Notes: generated from the sequence alone by a model not told the origin. A stretch of DNA of 64,000 nt from Paenarthrobacter nitroguajacolicus (GCF_029952445.1 NZ_JAQPPK010000008.1:115870-179869), one strand, 5' to 3'. Shown: positions 8,139-17,337, numbered from the stretch's first letter. A program made the numbers and translations.

Positions 8139-8762
8139 ATGAAACTGCAGGTTGCACTTGATCTCCTCACCATCGAAGACGCCCTGGAACTTGCCGGCAA
8201 AGTAGCCGAGCACGTGGACATCATCGAGCTGGGCACCCCCCTGATCAAGGCCGAGGGCCTCTCAGCCGTAACCGCCATCAAGGAAGCCCACCCCACCAAG
8301 ATCGTGTTCGCCGACATGAAGACCATGGATGCCGGTGAACTCGAAGCTGACATCGCCTTCAAGGCAGGCGCCGATTTGGTATCCGTGCTGGGAACGGCCG
8401 ACGACTCCACCATCGCCGGTGCCGTCAGGGCAGCACAGTCCCACAACAAGGGCATCGTGGTGGATCTGATCGGCGTTGCAGACAAGGTCTCCCGTGCCAA
8501 GGAAGCCAGGTCCCTGGGAGCCAAGTTCATCGAGTTCCACGCGGGCCTGGATGAGCAGGCCCAGCCGGGTTACGACCTGCGTGGCCTCCTCAACGCCGGA
8601 GAAGAAGCCCGCGTGCCGTTCTCAGTGGCCGGCGGCGTCAACGCCTCCACCATCGCGGCCGTGCAACTCGCCGGTGCCGACGTAGCCGTGGCCGGCAGCG
8701 CCATTTACGGCGCGGCTGATCCGGAAGTGGCCGCGAAGGAACTCAAGGCAGCCATCCAGTAA
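8139..8762 (+). CDS. hxlA: 3-hexulose-6-phosphate synthase
   Basis: A 207-residue TIM barrel of the orotidine-decarboxylase superfamily (LQVALDLLTIEDAL at the start, the signature FADMKTMDAGELEADIAF, FSVAGGVNASTIAAV near the end). It condenses formaldehyde with ribulose 5-phosphate to hexulose 6-phosphate. The Asp-x-Lys-x-x-Asp active-site motif is intact. It is the second gene of the hxlBA pair. The ribosome site (AAGAAAG) is weak. The weak inverted repeat ACTCCGG/CCGGAGT (8762-8807) lies in the gap to the convergent gene. Confidence 0.93.
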   Translation: MKLQVALDLLTIEDALELAGKVAEHVDIIELGTPLIKAEGLSAVTAIKEAHPTKIVFADMKTMDAGELEADIAFKAGADLVSVLGTADDSTIAGAVRAAQSHNKGIVVDLIGVADKVSRAKEARSLGAKFIEFHAGLDEQAQPGYDLRGLLNAGEEARVPFSVAGGVNASTIAAVQLAGADVAVAGSAIYGAADPEVAAKELKAAIQ

Positions 8763-8789
8763 CTCCGGTTTCCGCCAAGCGGTCTCCTG

Positions 8790-10946
8790 CTAACTGCCCT
8801 CCGGAGTCCGGTGATGGGCCCGCTCCACAAGCTCCGACATCCACGGCCGTTGTCCGTGATGGACAGTCAAGCCTTCGGGAATGCCTTTCACCGTGGCTTC
8901 CGTTCCGGACGCGTCGATCGTGATCCGGGCGCTGCCCATGGGGGCGTTGTGGAGGTGCAGGTCCCCGAAGGATGGTGGCAGCACGGGGTCCAGCCAGATG
9001 CCGCCCAGGGAAATGTGGGTGTCATAGCGCATCAGGCTCATGACCAGGTGGATCGGCGTAGTGGCGGCCCACGCCTGGGGTGAACACGCCGTGGGATAGG
9101 GCACCGGTTCCCGGAACTGTGAGCGGTCGAATCCGCAGAACAGCTCCGGGAGCCGGTCGCCGGAGATTTCCGCGGCTTCCAGCATCGCCATGGCAATCCG
9201 TTGGGCTTCTTCCACGAAGCCGTAGCGGAGCAGCCCGGAAACAATCAGGGCATTATCGTGGGGCCACACCGAACCGTTGTGGTAGCTGGCAGGATTGTAG
9301 GCGCCCATGTTCTTGGCAAGCGTCCGTACACCCCACCCGCTGAACATCTCGGGGGACATCAGGCGTTCGACCACCGCAGGGGCCTTGTCCTCATCGATCA
9401 GCCCGAACCACAGGCAGTGGCCCATGTTGGAAGCACAGGCGTCCACGGGCCGTTTATCGCGGTCCAGGGCCACGGCGTAGTAGCCCTTGTCGGGCATCCA
9501 GAACTGCTCGTTGAACCGTCTTTTCAACTCTTCCGCGCGTTCCCGCAGGCTTTCGGCCAACGTGAGGTCGCCGTCGTCGTAAGCCATCCAGGCCCGCGCC
9601 ACATAGGCGCCGTGCACGTAGGCCTGGACCTCGCAGAGCGCCAGGGGAGGTTCGGCGAGGGTGCCGTCCGCGAAGTTGATGCCATCCCAGGAGTCCTTCC
9701 AGCCCTGGTTGATGAGCCCGTGTTCGTTGGGCCGCCCGTACTCGACGAAGCCGTCGCCGTCGCGGTCTCCGTAGGTTTGGATCCATTCCAGGGCGCGGTC
9801 TGCGTGGGGGAGGAGGGCTGAGATGGCGTCCTTGGCGAAGCCCCAGCGGCTGACCGAGCCCAGGACCACCACGAACAGGGGTGTGGCGTCCACGCTTCCG
9901 TAGTACGCGGATTTGCCGCCCAAAGCCAGGCCCCCGGACACGCCCAGCCGGACCTCGTGCAGGATCTTCCCGGGTTCCTCCTCGGTGGCCTCGTCCACCA
10001 CCGTGCCTTGGCGGTCGGCCAGCGTGCGCAAGGTGCCCAAGGCCAGGGAGGGATCCACCGGCAGGGCCATTTCGGAGGCCCACAGGGAATCCCTGCCGAA
10101 CAGCGTCATGAACCACGGCGCACCGGCCGCCACCACCACCCTCTCGGGGTGGTCCGGATCCTGGATGCGGAGCGCGCCAAGGTCCTCGTAACTGCGGCGG
10201 AGGGTGTTTTCAATGGACCGGTTGCTGAGCTGCACGACAGGGATCCGGTCAACCCACTCCTGCCGGCGCTGATCGCTGGGCGAGAGTCCGCCCTGGTCCT
10301 GATGCGTGAAGGTGGCACCGGTGCTCTGCTGCTTGGGCACCACGCTGGCACGGGTGCTCCAGCTCCCGTAGGCAGGAATTTTTGCCGTAAAACCCAGTGC
10401 CCTGGCTCCAGCGCCCGCACCATCGGCGCGGATCACCACGCTTTTCCGGATGTCCTCCCATTTTCCGCGGATTTCAAGGGAGTCGCCGTCAGGCAGGTGG
10501 GTTTCGGTCCAAAAGCGCGTGATCCGGGCTTCCTTGACCTCGAAAAGGTCTGCGAAATCCGATTCCGCGGAGAGCAGGATGCGGCATTGTGCTGCTTGGT
10601 TTGAGTAATTCCGTACGGTTATTTCTTCGCGGATTCCGTTGCCCACCTCCCGCAGCCTTTCCACAAGCAAGGGACTGTCCGCGTGCCCATCCGGGCGTGG
10701 AACCCGCCCGACGAACAGGGCCCGGTAGGGTTCCCGGGTCTCTGCTGCCAGCGATTCGATGACTTGTCCGTTGACTGTGAGCTCCCATTTGGAGAGGATC
10801 CGGGTGTCCAGATGGAAGACCCCGTGCGGCAGTTCGGGATGGATGTCTCCGTTGGCGGAGGAGATGCAGAAAGACGAGCCTTCCACCAGGGTCACGGTTC
10901 CAGCGCCGAGGGGACCGGCTGCTGTGTCGGCGTTCCATCCAGCCAC
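8790..10946 (-). CDS. Glycogen-debranching-type glycoside hydrolase (amylo-alpha-1,6-glucosidase family)
   Basis: A 718-residue protein. The N-terminal 220 residues match the GDE_N_bis beta domain (SFCISSANGDIHPELPHGVFHLDTR split over neighbouring strands, RILSKWELTVNG). The rest is an (alpha/alpha)6 toroid (PWFMTLFGRDSLWASEMALPVD, ADRALEWIQTYGDRDGDGFVEY, NGSVWPHDNALIVSGLLRYGF). Bacterial relatives are annotated as glycogen debranching enzymes or trehalose/amylo-glucosidases. GTG 10946 is preceded by AAGGAG on the coding strand. It stands alone, convergent with hxlA. The exact substrate is uncertain. Confidence 0.85.
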   Translation of the reverse strand: MAGWNADTAAGPLGAGTVTLVEGSSFCISSANGDIHPELPHGVFHLDTRILSKWELTVNGQVIESLAAETREPYRALFVGRVPRPDGHADSPLLVERLREVGNGIREEITVRNYSNQAAQCRILLSAESDFADLFEVKEARITRFWTETHLPDGDSLEIRGKWEDIRKSVVIRADGAGAGARALGFTAKIPAYGSWSTRASVVPKQQSTGATFTHQDQGGLSPSDQRRQEWVDRIPVVQLSNRSIENTLRRSYEDLGALRIQDPDHPERVVVAAGAPWFMTLFGRDSLWASEMALPVDPSLALGTLRTLADRQGTVVDEATEEEPGKILHEVRLGVSGGLALGGKSAYYGSVDATPLFVVVLGSVSRWGFAKDAISALLPHADRALEWIQTYGDRDGDGFVEYGRPNEHGLINQGWKDSWDGINFADGTLAEPPLALCEVQAYVHGAYVARAWMAYDDGDLTLAESLRERAEELKRRFNEQFWMPDKGYYAVALDRDKRPVDACASNMGHCLWFGLIDEDKAPAVVERLMSPEMFSGWGVRTLAKNMGAYNPASYHNGSVWPHDNALIVSGLLRYGFVEEAQRIAMAMLEAAEISGDRLPELFCGFDRSQFREPVPYPTACSPQAWAATTPIHLVMSLMRYDTHISLGGIWLDPVLPPSFGDLHLHNAPMGSARITIDASGTEATVKGIPEGLTVHHGQRPWMSELVERAHHRTPEGS

Positions 10947-11230
10947 GTGGGGCTCCTTATCGATCCGCTTGAGCTGCTGCGGCCCGCGCCTTTCCGGCCG
11001 CTTCGGGGGATGAAGACGACGCTACGCCGGTGGACTCGCGGGCACCAGATCCAGGACCCTCGGGGCAGCTCTCTTTTGTGCCACTTTCGCTGGGAAAACC
11101 GGCGCCCGTCGTCGAGAGTTAACCTCCTTTCCTCTTCCGGGAAACCAGAAGGGGTCTATAGTGAGGGAACAGGACATTCGCTGATGCAGCCCGGCGGCCC
11201 GCTTTTTCTTCCGACGCCGGAGGCCCCGTA
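10947..11230. other. Intergenic region, no gene seen
   Basis: These 284 bases separate two divergent genes. TATAGT (11157-11162) could be the -10 of the rightward gene, with only a weak TTCCGG (11135-11140) as -35. I see no RNA gene or strong hairpin here. Confidence 0.4.
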
Positions 11231-11569
11231 ATGACCGACACCCAAATAGGCAGCTTTATACGCGACTGTGTGGTGTTTGAGGACGACACAGAGAACGGCT
11301 TGGATTTTGACACTTTCTACGGCCTGTACATCAGCTGGTGCGTTCTTGGACGAAAAATCCCCATTCCCGACTCTGCCTTCAAAACCGCCCTCGAACGTGA
11401 GGGCTTGAAAACCATCAAAGCCAATGGCCAGCGGATCTACCCTGGCATGAGCATGGTGGGACCGGCCGCAAGGGACTACGTGGTCAACAGTGTTCCCCTC
11501 TGGAACGACGCCCAGGCGGGCAATTCAATGGCTGAGGTCGTTGAGGAAGCTGTTCCGTCCATCGCATAA
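11231..11569 (+). CDS. Stand-alone winged-helix protein resembling the C-terminal domain of phage/plasmid primase-helicases
   Basis: A 112-residue soluble protein. The centre (FYGLYISWCVLGRKIPIPDSAF split by motif, then LEREGLKTIKANGQRIYPGMSM) resembles the winged-helix unit that follows the D5-like helicase domain of phage and plasmid primases, where it helps bind DNA. Here it exists alone, with no helicase or phage gene nearby. It is followed by a strong terminator, so it is monocistronic. It could be a domesticated DNA-binding protein. I do not know its role. Confidence 0.75.
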   Translation: MTDTQIGSFIRDCVVFEDDTENGLDFDTFYGLYISWCVLGRKIPIPDSAFKTALEREGLKTIKANGQRIYPGMSMVGPAARDYVVNSVPLWNDAQAGNSMAEVVEEAVPSIA

Positions 11570-11584
11570 TTCCACCGTTTCAGA

Positions 11585-11632
11585 CAGCCCATGCCCCTAG
11601 GATTTATCAGGGGCATGGGCTGTTTGCTTTTT
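11585..11632 (+). terminator. Strong rho-independent terminator
   Basis: CAGCCCATGCCCCT (11585-11598) pairs perfectly with AGGGGCATGGGCTG (11609-11622) and is followed by TTTGCTTTTT. It ends the winged-helix gene. Confidence 0.9.
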
Positions 11633-11672
11633 CCGCCGTTCCTGTTTCGCCTGTCGTCTGAAAGGGAAATTC

Positions 11673-13064
11673 GTGAAGCCGTCCATTGTGTGGTTCCGGG
11701 ACGACCTGAGGGTCGCCGACAACCCGGCTTTGCGTGCCGCCGTCGATGACGGCTCCGCGGTCGCCCTCTACGTCCTTGACGAAGAATCGCCTGGAATCCG
11801 CCCCCACGGCGGTGCCGCCCGCTGGTGGCTGCACCACTCCCTGACCGCGCTGGGCGAAGATCTCGCTGCGCTGGGGATTCCGCTGCTTTTGCGGCGCGGT
11901 GATGCCGCGTCGGTTCTCCGGAAAACCACGACGGCGCTCGGAGCGGGCGCGTTGTACTGGAACCGGCGGTATGGCGCAGCTGAGCGGACGGTCGACGCCG
12001 GGATCAAGTCCTGGGCGGGAGAAGCCGGATTGCACGTGGCCAGCTTCCAGGCCTCCCTGCTGCATGAACCCTGGGAGGTCACCACCAAGACCGGTGGCCA
12101 GTACAAGGTGTTCACGCCCTTCTGGCGAACGGTGTCTGCACAGGATTTCCGTGAGCCGCTGGCTGTTCCGGAAAAAGGCCACGGGTTCACCGGTGCGTTG
12201 CCCGCCCATGACCAGTTGGAATCATGGCACCTGGTGCCCAGCAAGCCGGACTGGTCCGGAGGGCTGGCGGAAAGTTGGACGCCCGGTTCCGCTGCAGGCC
12301 ACAAGGTGCTGGCCAGCTTCGTAGCGGGTGGCCTTTCCAATTACAGCGAGGGAAGGAATCGTCCGGATACCGAGGGAAGCAGCCGGCTCTCGCCGTATCT
12401 TCGCTGGGGAGAGCTCAGCCCATTCGAGGTGTGGCATGCCCTGGGTTCCAAGCGGTCTGAAAGTGCCGGCATTTTTGCCTCGGAACTGGGATGGCGGGAG
12501 TTCTGCTGGCACCAGTACTTCCACAATCCGAACCTGGCCACCGCCAATCTCCGGCCGGAATTTGACCGTTTTCCGTGGGCATGGCCCGGCAGCGCGGGCA
12601 GCAATGGCCAACACCCGGGCCACGAAACTGCGCCGGAGGAATTACGTGCCTGGCAGATGGGCAACACCGGATTTCCGATGGTGGACGCGGGCCAGCGCCA
12701 ACTGTGGCACTCAGGCTGGATGCACAACCGAGTCCGCATGGTCGCGGCAAGCTTCCTGGTGAAAAACCTCGGCATCCATTGGCAGCTCGGTGAGCAGTGG
12801 TTCTGGGACACCCTGGTGGACGCAGATCCCGCCTCCAACCCCGCAAACTGGCAGTGGGTGGCCGGTTCCGGGGCGGACGCTTCGCCGTTCTTCAGGATCT
12901 TCAACCCGGAAGCCCAGCGCGTGAAGTTCGATCCCCAGGGGAAGTACATCGCCCACTGGATCCCTGAGTTCGGCACTCCCGATTACCCCGAGGAGATCGT
13001 GGACCTCAAGACCACCCGGGCCGAAGCGCTGGAAGCGTACAAGGGGATGAGGGAAGTCCACTAA
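11673..13064 (+). CDS. phrB: Deoxyribodipyrimidine photolyase (class I CPD photolyase)
   Basis: A 463-residue flavoprotein that repairs UV-induced cyclobutane pyrimidine dimers with blue light. It has an N-terminal Rossmann antenna domain (IVWFRDDLRVADNPAL) and a C-terminal FAD domain with the family signatures EGRNRPDTEGSSRLSPYLRWGE, WREFCWHQYF, GWMHNRVRMVAASFLVKNL and DADPASNPANWQWVAGSG (all abridged here by domain). GTG 11673 follows AAAGGGAAA. The length is normal. It sits between terminators and an unrelated membrane protein gene. Confidence 0.93.
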   Translation: MKPSIVWFRDDLRVADNPALRAAVDDGSAVALYVLDEESPGIRPHGGAARWWLHHSLTALGEDLAALGIPLLLRRGDAASVLRKTTTALGAGALYWNRRYGAAERTVDAGIKSWAGEAGLHVASFQASLLHEPWEVTTKTGGQYKVFTPFWRTVSAQDFREPLAVPEKGHGFTGALPAHDQLESWHLVPSKPDWSGGLAESWTPGSAAGHKVLASFVAGGLSNYSEGRNRPDTEGSSRLSPYLRWGELSPFEVWHALGSKRSESAGIFASELGWREFCWHQYFHNPNLATANLRPEFDRFPWAWPGSAGSNGQHPGHETAPEELRAWQMGNTGFPMVDAGQRQLWHSGWMHNRVRMVAASFLVKNLGIHWQLGEQWFWDTLVDADPASNPANWQWVAGSGADASPFFRIFNPEAQRVKFDPQGKYIAHWIPEFGTPDYPEEIVDLKTTRAEALEAYKGMREVH

Positions 13065-13078
13065 GTAGGCTGGGGTCC

Positions 13079-13651
13079 ATGTCAACAGAATCCATTCTCA
13101 GGGTCCTCATCACGGCTTTTGCTGTCATGTTCATCGCTGCGATTGCTTGGTGGGCCCGGAAGCACCCCAACCGGTCCAAGCAGTACCCGGAGCAGGTGCG
13201 CCTGCCCAAAGTGGTGCCTTTCATCGGCTGGCTATTCCTGATTTTCGGGTTGCTGATGAGCTTGGTCTCGTTCTCCTACGCTCCTTCTCCCGTGGGTGCC
13301 AAGATCACCGCGGTGGCCATTTTCCTGGGCGGCATTGCCTTCGTGCTGATGTACCGCAACTTTTACGTGGCTCCGCGCGCCCATGAGGTGGCCTTCCGGA
13401 CCGTGCTGGGCAAAGAACATGTAGTTCCCTACAGTGGGATCGCCGAATACAGGGTTCGGGTGATGAGGGGGCAGCCAATCCTGACGGTCAAGTCCGTCCA
13501 CGGCGCAAAACTGAGCCTGAATATCCAGACCTACGACGTAACCCCTTTGATGATGGCCATCGATTTCCATCGGGCAACCGGGCATTGGCCAGCCCGGACG
13601 GACGTGGTGGGTGACGCCGTCGGCCCGGAAAAACACCCCTCTGGAAATTAG
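13079..13651 (+). CDS. Membrane protein of unknown function, PH-like C-terminal part
   Basis: A 190-residue protein with three likely membrane helices: residues about 8-25 (ITAFAVMFIAAIAWWA), 45-62 (FIGWLFLIFGLLMSLVSF) and 75-95 (ITAVAIFLGGIAFVLMY). A cytoplasmic C-terminal domain follows with alternating strands (VPYSGIAEYRVRVMRGQPILTV, KLSLNIQTYDVTP) that could be a PH-like fold of the kind found after such helices in actinobacteria. It lies 14 bp after photolyase and may be co-transcribed. No enzyme motif is seen. Confidence 0.75.
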   Translation: MSTESILRVLITAFAVMFIAAIAWWARKHPNRSKQYPEQVRLPKVVPFIGWLFLIFGLLMSLVSFSYAPSPVGAKITAVAIFLGGIAFVLMYRNFYVAPRAHEVAFRTVLGKEHVVPYSGIAEYRVRVMRGQPILTVKSVHGAKLSLNIQTYDVTPLMMAIDFHRATGHWPARTDVVGDAVGPEKHPSGN

Positions 13652-13658
13652 TAGGAAG

Positions 13659-13674
13659 TCCGAGTATATTCGGA
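13659..13674. promoter_or_regulatory. Inverted repeat upstream of the valine-degradation operon
   Basis: TCCGA-GTATAT-TCGGA, whose centre resembles a -10 (TATATT at 13665-13670), lies about 100 bp before mmsA. It is a candidate operator overlapping the promoter. No regulator gene is adjacent. Confidence 0.4.
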
Positions 13675-13772
13675 TTCAGAGATGACCTGGATCACAGTTG
13701 GTTCATGTTCCCGCCAAGGTCCCGGAACCCGGCGGCACGGCAGTCATTCACGATGCAAAGGAGCATTCCACC

Positions 13773-15272
13773 ATGGTGCGCGAGCTTTCCCACTACGTAG
13801 ACGGCCAGAGGATTGAGGGTACGTCCGGTCGCTTCAGCGACGTCTACGATCCCTGCACGGGCGAAGTCCAGGCCCGGCTCCCGCTGGCCAGCGCGGACGA
13901 GGTCCGCAACGCCGTCGCCAATGCCGAGAAGGGGCAGCTCGAATGGGCGGCCATGAACCCGCAACGCCGGGGACGTATCCTGCTCAAGTTCGTGGACCTG
14001 GTCAACGAGAACATGGACGAGCTCGCCAAGCTGCTGTCCTCCGAGCACGGCAAGACCCTCGCGGACGCCAAGGGCGACATCCAGCGCGGCATTGAGGTAG
14101 TGGAGTTCTCGGCCGGCGCACCGCACCTGCTCAAGGGTGAATTCTCGGATAACGCCGGGCAGGGGATCGACGTCCATTCGCTCCGCCAGCCGCTCGGCGT
14201 GGTGGCCGGTATTACGCCCTTCAACTTCCCCGCCATGATCCCGCTGTGGAAATCCGGCCCGGCGCTCGCAGCCGGAAACGCGTTCATCCTCAAGCCCTCC
14301 GAGCGCGACCCTTCCGTGCCGTTGCGGCTTGCCGAGCTGTACAGCGAAGCGGGGGTGCCGAACGGCGTCTTCAATGTGATCAACGGTGACAAGGAAGCCG
14401 TGGATGCGCTCCTTGAGGACCCGCGGGTCAAGGCGATCGGTTTCGTTGGGTCCACGCCCATTGCCCAGTACATCTACGCCACGGCCGCCGCTCACGGCAA
14501 GCGGGCACAGTGCTTCGGCGGGGCCAAGAACCACATGGTGATCATGCCCGACGCCGACCTCGACATGGCTGCCGACGCATTGATTGGTGCCGGATACGGT
14601 TCCGCAGGCGAACGCTGCATGGCTATCTCGGTCGCCGTGCCTGTAGGCCAGGAAACAGCCGATGCCTTGGTGGCCAAGCTGACCGAGAGGGTCAAGGAAC
14701 TCAAGGTTGGCCACAGCCTGGACAAGGACTCCGATTTCGGGCCCGTGGTGGCTGCTTCCGCGAAGGAACGGATCGAGGGCTACATCCAGTCCGGCGTGGA
14801 CGAGGGCGCCACCCTGGTCACCGACGGCCGAGGCCTCACCGTAGATGGTTACGACGGCGGCTTCTGGGTGGGCCCCACCCTCTTCGACAACGTCACCAAG
14901 GACATGAAGATCTATAAGGAAGAGATCTTCGGGCCAGTCCTCAGCGTTCTGCGCGCAGCTGACTACGACGAAGCGCTAAGGCTCTGCAGCGAGCATGAGT
15001 TTGGTAACGGCGTCGCGATTTTCACGCGCGACGGCGACTCCGCCCGCGACTTCGCCAGCCGCGTGGAGGTGGGCATGGTGGGCATCAACGTCCCGATTCC
15101 CGTGCCGATCGCGTACTACACCTTCGGCGGTTGGAAGGCGTCCGGCTTCGGCGACCTGAACCAGCACGGCGCCGATGCCTTCCGCTTCTACACCAAGACC
15201 AAGACCGTCACCTCGCGGTGGCCCTCCGGCATCCGCCAGGGCGCCAGCTTCGTGATGCCGGCAGGCAGCTGA
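13773..15272 (+). CDS. mmsA: Methylmalonate-semialdehyde dehydrogenase (CoA-acylating)
   Basis: A 499-residue aldehyde dehydrogenase that converts methylmalonate semialdehyde to propionyl-CoA in valine catabolism. It shows the ALDH fold signatures, including AGITPFNFPAMIPLWKSGPAL and the catalytic cysteine in GYGSAGERCMAISVAVPVG, the form typical of MmsA; the usual catalytic Glu motif is replaced by QCFGGAKNHM, as expected for this CoA-dependent class. ATG 13773 follows AAAGGAG (13757-13763); the frame upstream to 13698 has no ribosome site. It is the first gene of a four-gene operon; its stop overlaps the next start. Confidence 0.93.
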   Translation: MVRELSHYVDGQRIEGTSGRFSDVYDPCTGEVQARLPLASADEVRNAVANAEKGQLEWAAMNPQRRGRILLKFVDLVNENMDELAKLLSSEHGKTLADAKGDIQRGIEVVEFSAGAPHLLKGEFSDNAGQGIDVHSLRQPLGVVAGITPFNFPAMIPLWKSGPALAAGNAFILKPSERDPSVPLRLAELYSEAGVPNGVFNVINGDKEAVDALLEDPRVKAIGFVGSTPIAQYIYATAAAHGKRAQCFGGAKNHMVIMPDADLDMAADALIGAGYGSAGERCMAISVAVPVGQETADALVAKLTERVKELKVGHSLDKDSDFGPVVAASAKERIEGYIQSGVDEGATLVTDGRGLTVDGYDGGFWVGPTLFDNVTKDMKIYKEEIFGPVLSVLRAADYDEALRLCSEHEFGNGVAIFTRDGDSARDFASRVEVGMVGINVPIPVPIAYYTFGGWKASGFGDLNQHGADAFRFYTKTKTVTSRWPSGIRQGASFVMPAGS

Positions 15273-16357
15273 TGGGGGCCGCTGAGGAAACGCAGCAGGA
15301 AGACGTACTTTTTGAGCGCCGCGGCCACCTGGGCATCGTGACGCTCAACCGGCCCAAGGCCGTCAACGCGCTCAACGCAGGCATGGTGAAGGCCATGCTC
15401 CAACAGCTGACGGACTGGGCCGACGACGACGCCGTTGCCACCGTTTTGGTGCGAGGCGCTGGCGACCGCGGGCTGTGTGCCGGCGGAGACATCGTGGCGA
15501 TCTACGAGGACATGCTGCACGGCGGAAGTGCCACGGCAGAGTTCTGGGCCGACGAGTATCGCCTCAACGCTCTCATCTCCCACTATCCCAAGCCCTACGT
15601 CGCGTTCATGGACGGGCTTGTGCTGGGTGGCGGCGTGGGCGTCTCGGCGCACGGTTCAGTCCGGGTGGTCACCGAACGGACACGGACCGGGATGCCCGAG
15701 ACCACCATCGGTTTCGTGCCCGACGTCGGTGGCACGCTGTTGCTTTCCCGCGCACCCGGCGAAACGGGAACCCACGCCGCGCTTACTGGCGCGCACCTGA
15801 CCGGGGCGGACGCCCTGTTCCTGGGGCTTGCGGACCACTTCGTGCCGTCCGAAAACCTCCCGGCGCTTGCAGAGGCGCTGGAAAACTCGACGGCGGAGGC
15901 CGCCGTCGAGCGCTTTGCCCAAACCGCACCCGACTCTGCACTGGCTGTACAGCGGGACTGGATCGATGCTGCCTACGCGCAGGACGACGCTGAGGAGATC
16001 GTGCGGAGCCTGCGCGACGCGGGAGGCGAAGCTGCGGCTGCGGCCGATACGATCGGGGCGAAGTCGCCCACCTCGGTGAAGGTTGCCCTGGAATCGTTGC
16101 GTCGCGTCCGCGGACTGACCCTGGAGGAGGCATTGGACCAGGAATACCGCGTGGGCCTGCGGTGCCTGTCAGGGCCCGATTTCCGCGAGGGCATCCGGGC
16201 GCAGGTGGTGGACAAGGACCGCAACCCGCAATGGAAGCCGGCGACGCTCGCCGATGTCCACAAGTCCGACGTCGAGGGCTACTTCGCGCCGCTTGGTGAC
16301 CGCGAGCTGGGCCTTTCAGCAAACCCGGTCCAATCAAGTCCAGTCCAGTCGAGTTGA
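15272..16357 (+). CDS. 3-hydroxyisobutyryl-CoA hydrolase (crotonase superfamily)
   Basis: A 361-residue crotonase-fold protein; the length and the late motif LEEALDQEYRVGLRCLSGPDFREGIRAQVVDKDRNPQWKP (abridged) distinguish the HIBCH hydrolase from 260-residue enoyl-CoA hydratases. The oxyanion motif MDGLVLGGGVGVSAHG and the catalytic region MPETTIGFVPDVGGT are present. It releases 3-hydroxyisobutyrate from its CoA ester in valine breakdown. Its ATG overlaps the mmsA stop (TGATG). The C-terminal end encodes a short repeat, PVQSSPVQSS, from tandem CCAGTC units. Confidence 0.9.
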   Translation: MGAAEETQQEDVLFERRGHLGIVTLNRPKAVNALNAGMVKAMLQQLTDWADDDAVATVLVRGAGDRGLCAGGDIVAIYEDMLHGGSATAEFWADEYRLNALISHYPKPYVAFMDGLVLGGGVGVSAHGSVRVVTERTRTGMPETTIGFVPDVGGTLLLSRAPGETGTHAALTGAHLTGADALFLGLADHFVPSENLPALAEALENSTAEAAVERFAQTAPDSALAVQRDWIDAAYAQDDAEEIVRSLRDAGGEAAAAADTIGAKSPTSVKVALESLRRVRGLTLEEALDQEYRVGLRCLSGPDFREGIRAQVVDKDRNPQWKPATLADVHKSDVEGYFAPLGDRELGLSANPVQSSPVQSS

Positions 16358-16368
16358 AGGAGACGGAA

Positions 16369-17292
16369 ATGACAGAGAACGCAGCACCAGCCACGGGACT
16401 CATCGCTTTCCTCGGCCTGGGCCACATGGGTGGGCCCATGGCGGCCAACCTCATCAAGGCCGGCCACCAAGTGATCGGGTACGACCCCGTTCCTGCCGCC
16501 GTCGAGGCCGCGGAGGCGCACGGAATTCCCATGGCATCCTCGGCGCACGAGGCTGCAGCCGAGGCCGCCGTGGTGTTGACCATGCTGCCCAGTGGCAAGC
16601 ACGTCCTGGATGCTTACCGGGGTGTTGACGGGCCTGGGCTGCTGTCGGTTGCCAAGCCGGACACCCTGTTCCTTGACTGCTCCACCATCAACGTGGACGA
16701 GGCACGCCAGGCTGCCGTGATCGCTCTGGAAGCCGGTCACCGGTCTGTGGACGCACCGGTTTCCGGCGGCGTGGTGGGAGCTGAAGCGGGCACGCTGACC
16801 TTCATGGTGGGTGCCCTGCCGGAGGACTTCGAAACTGTGAAGCCGATCCTTGAGCTGATGGGAAAGCGGATTGTCCACTGCGGTGATCACGGTGCCGGGC
16901 AGGCCGCGAAAGTCTGCAACAACATGATCCTGGGTGTGTCCATGATCGCTGTCGCCGAAGCCTTCGTGCTCGGTGAGAAGCTGGGCCTCACGCATCAGGC
17001 GCTTTTCGACGTCGCCTCCAATGCATCGGGCCAGTGCTGGGCATTGACCACCAACTGTCCCGTTCCCGGGCCGGTCCCCACAAGCCCGGCCAACCGTGAC
17101 TACCAGCCAGGTTTTGCCGGCGCACTGATGGCCAAGGACCTGCGCCTGGCCGTGAACGCTCTGGAAAGCACAGGTGTTGCCGCGGAGATGGGGCCGCTGG
17201 CTTCCCGGATCTACGACGCTTTTGCTGCCGGGGAGGGTGCTGGAAGGGACTTCTCCGGCATCATCACGGAGATTCGCGACAAGTCCGTATGA
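16369..17292 (+). CDS. mmsB: 3-hydroxyisobutyrate dehydrogenase
   Basis: A 307-residue NAD-dependent beta-hydroxyacid dehydrogenase: the N-terminal Rossmann motif GLGHMGGPMAANL, the substrate loop DAPVSGGVVGAEAGTL and the catalytic lysine in GAGQAAKVCNNM. It oxidises 3-hydroxyisobutyrate to methylmalonate semialdehyde, the MmsA substrate, so the order hydrolase, MmsB, MmsA reconstructs the lower valine pathway. ATG 16369 has GAAGGAGA at 16356-16363; the upstream in-frame ATG 16354 would bury this site. Confidence 0.93.
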   Translation: MTENAAPATGLIAFLGLGHMGGPMAANLIKAGHQVIGYDPVPAAVEAAEAHGIPMASSAHEAAAEAAVVLTMLPSGKHVLDAYRGVDGPGLLSVAKPDTLFLDCSTINVDEARQAAVIALEAGHRSVDAPVSGGVVGAEAGTLTFMVGALPEDFETVKPILELMGKRIVHCGDHGAGQAAKVCNNMILGVSMIAVAEAFVLGEKLGLTHQALFDVASNASGQCWALTTNCPVPGPVPTSPANRDYQPGFAGALMAKDLRLAVNALESTGVAAEMGPLASRIYDAFAAGEGAGRDFSGIITEIRDKSV

Positions 17293-17337
17293 AAGATTGG
17301 AACTGAACTGATGACGAGCCTGGCGGAGAGGGAGAGC

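Noticed and set aside
11231..11632. Prophage remnant, suggested by the primase-like winged helix
   Set aside because: No integrase, capsid, att repeat or other phage gene lies nearby.
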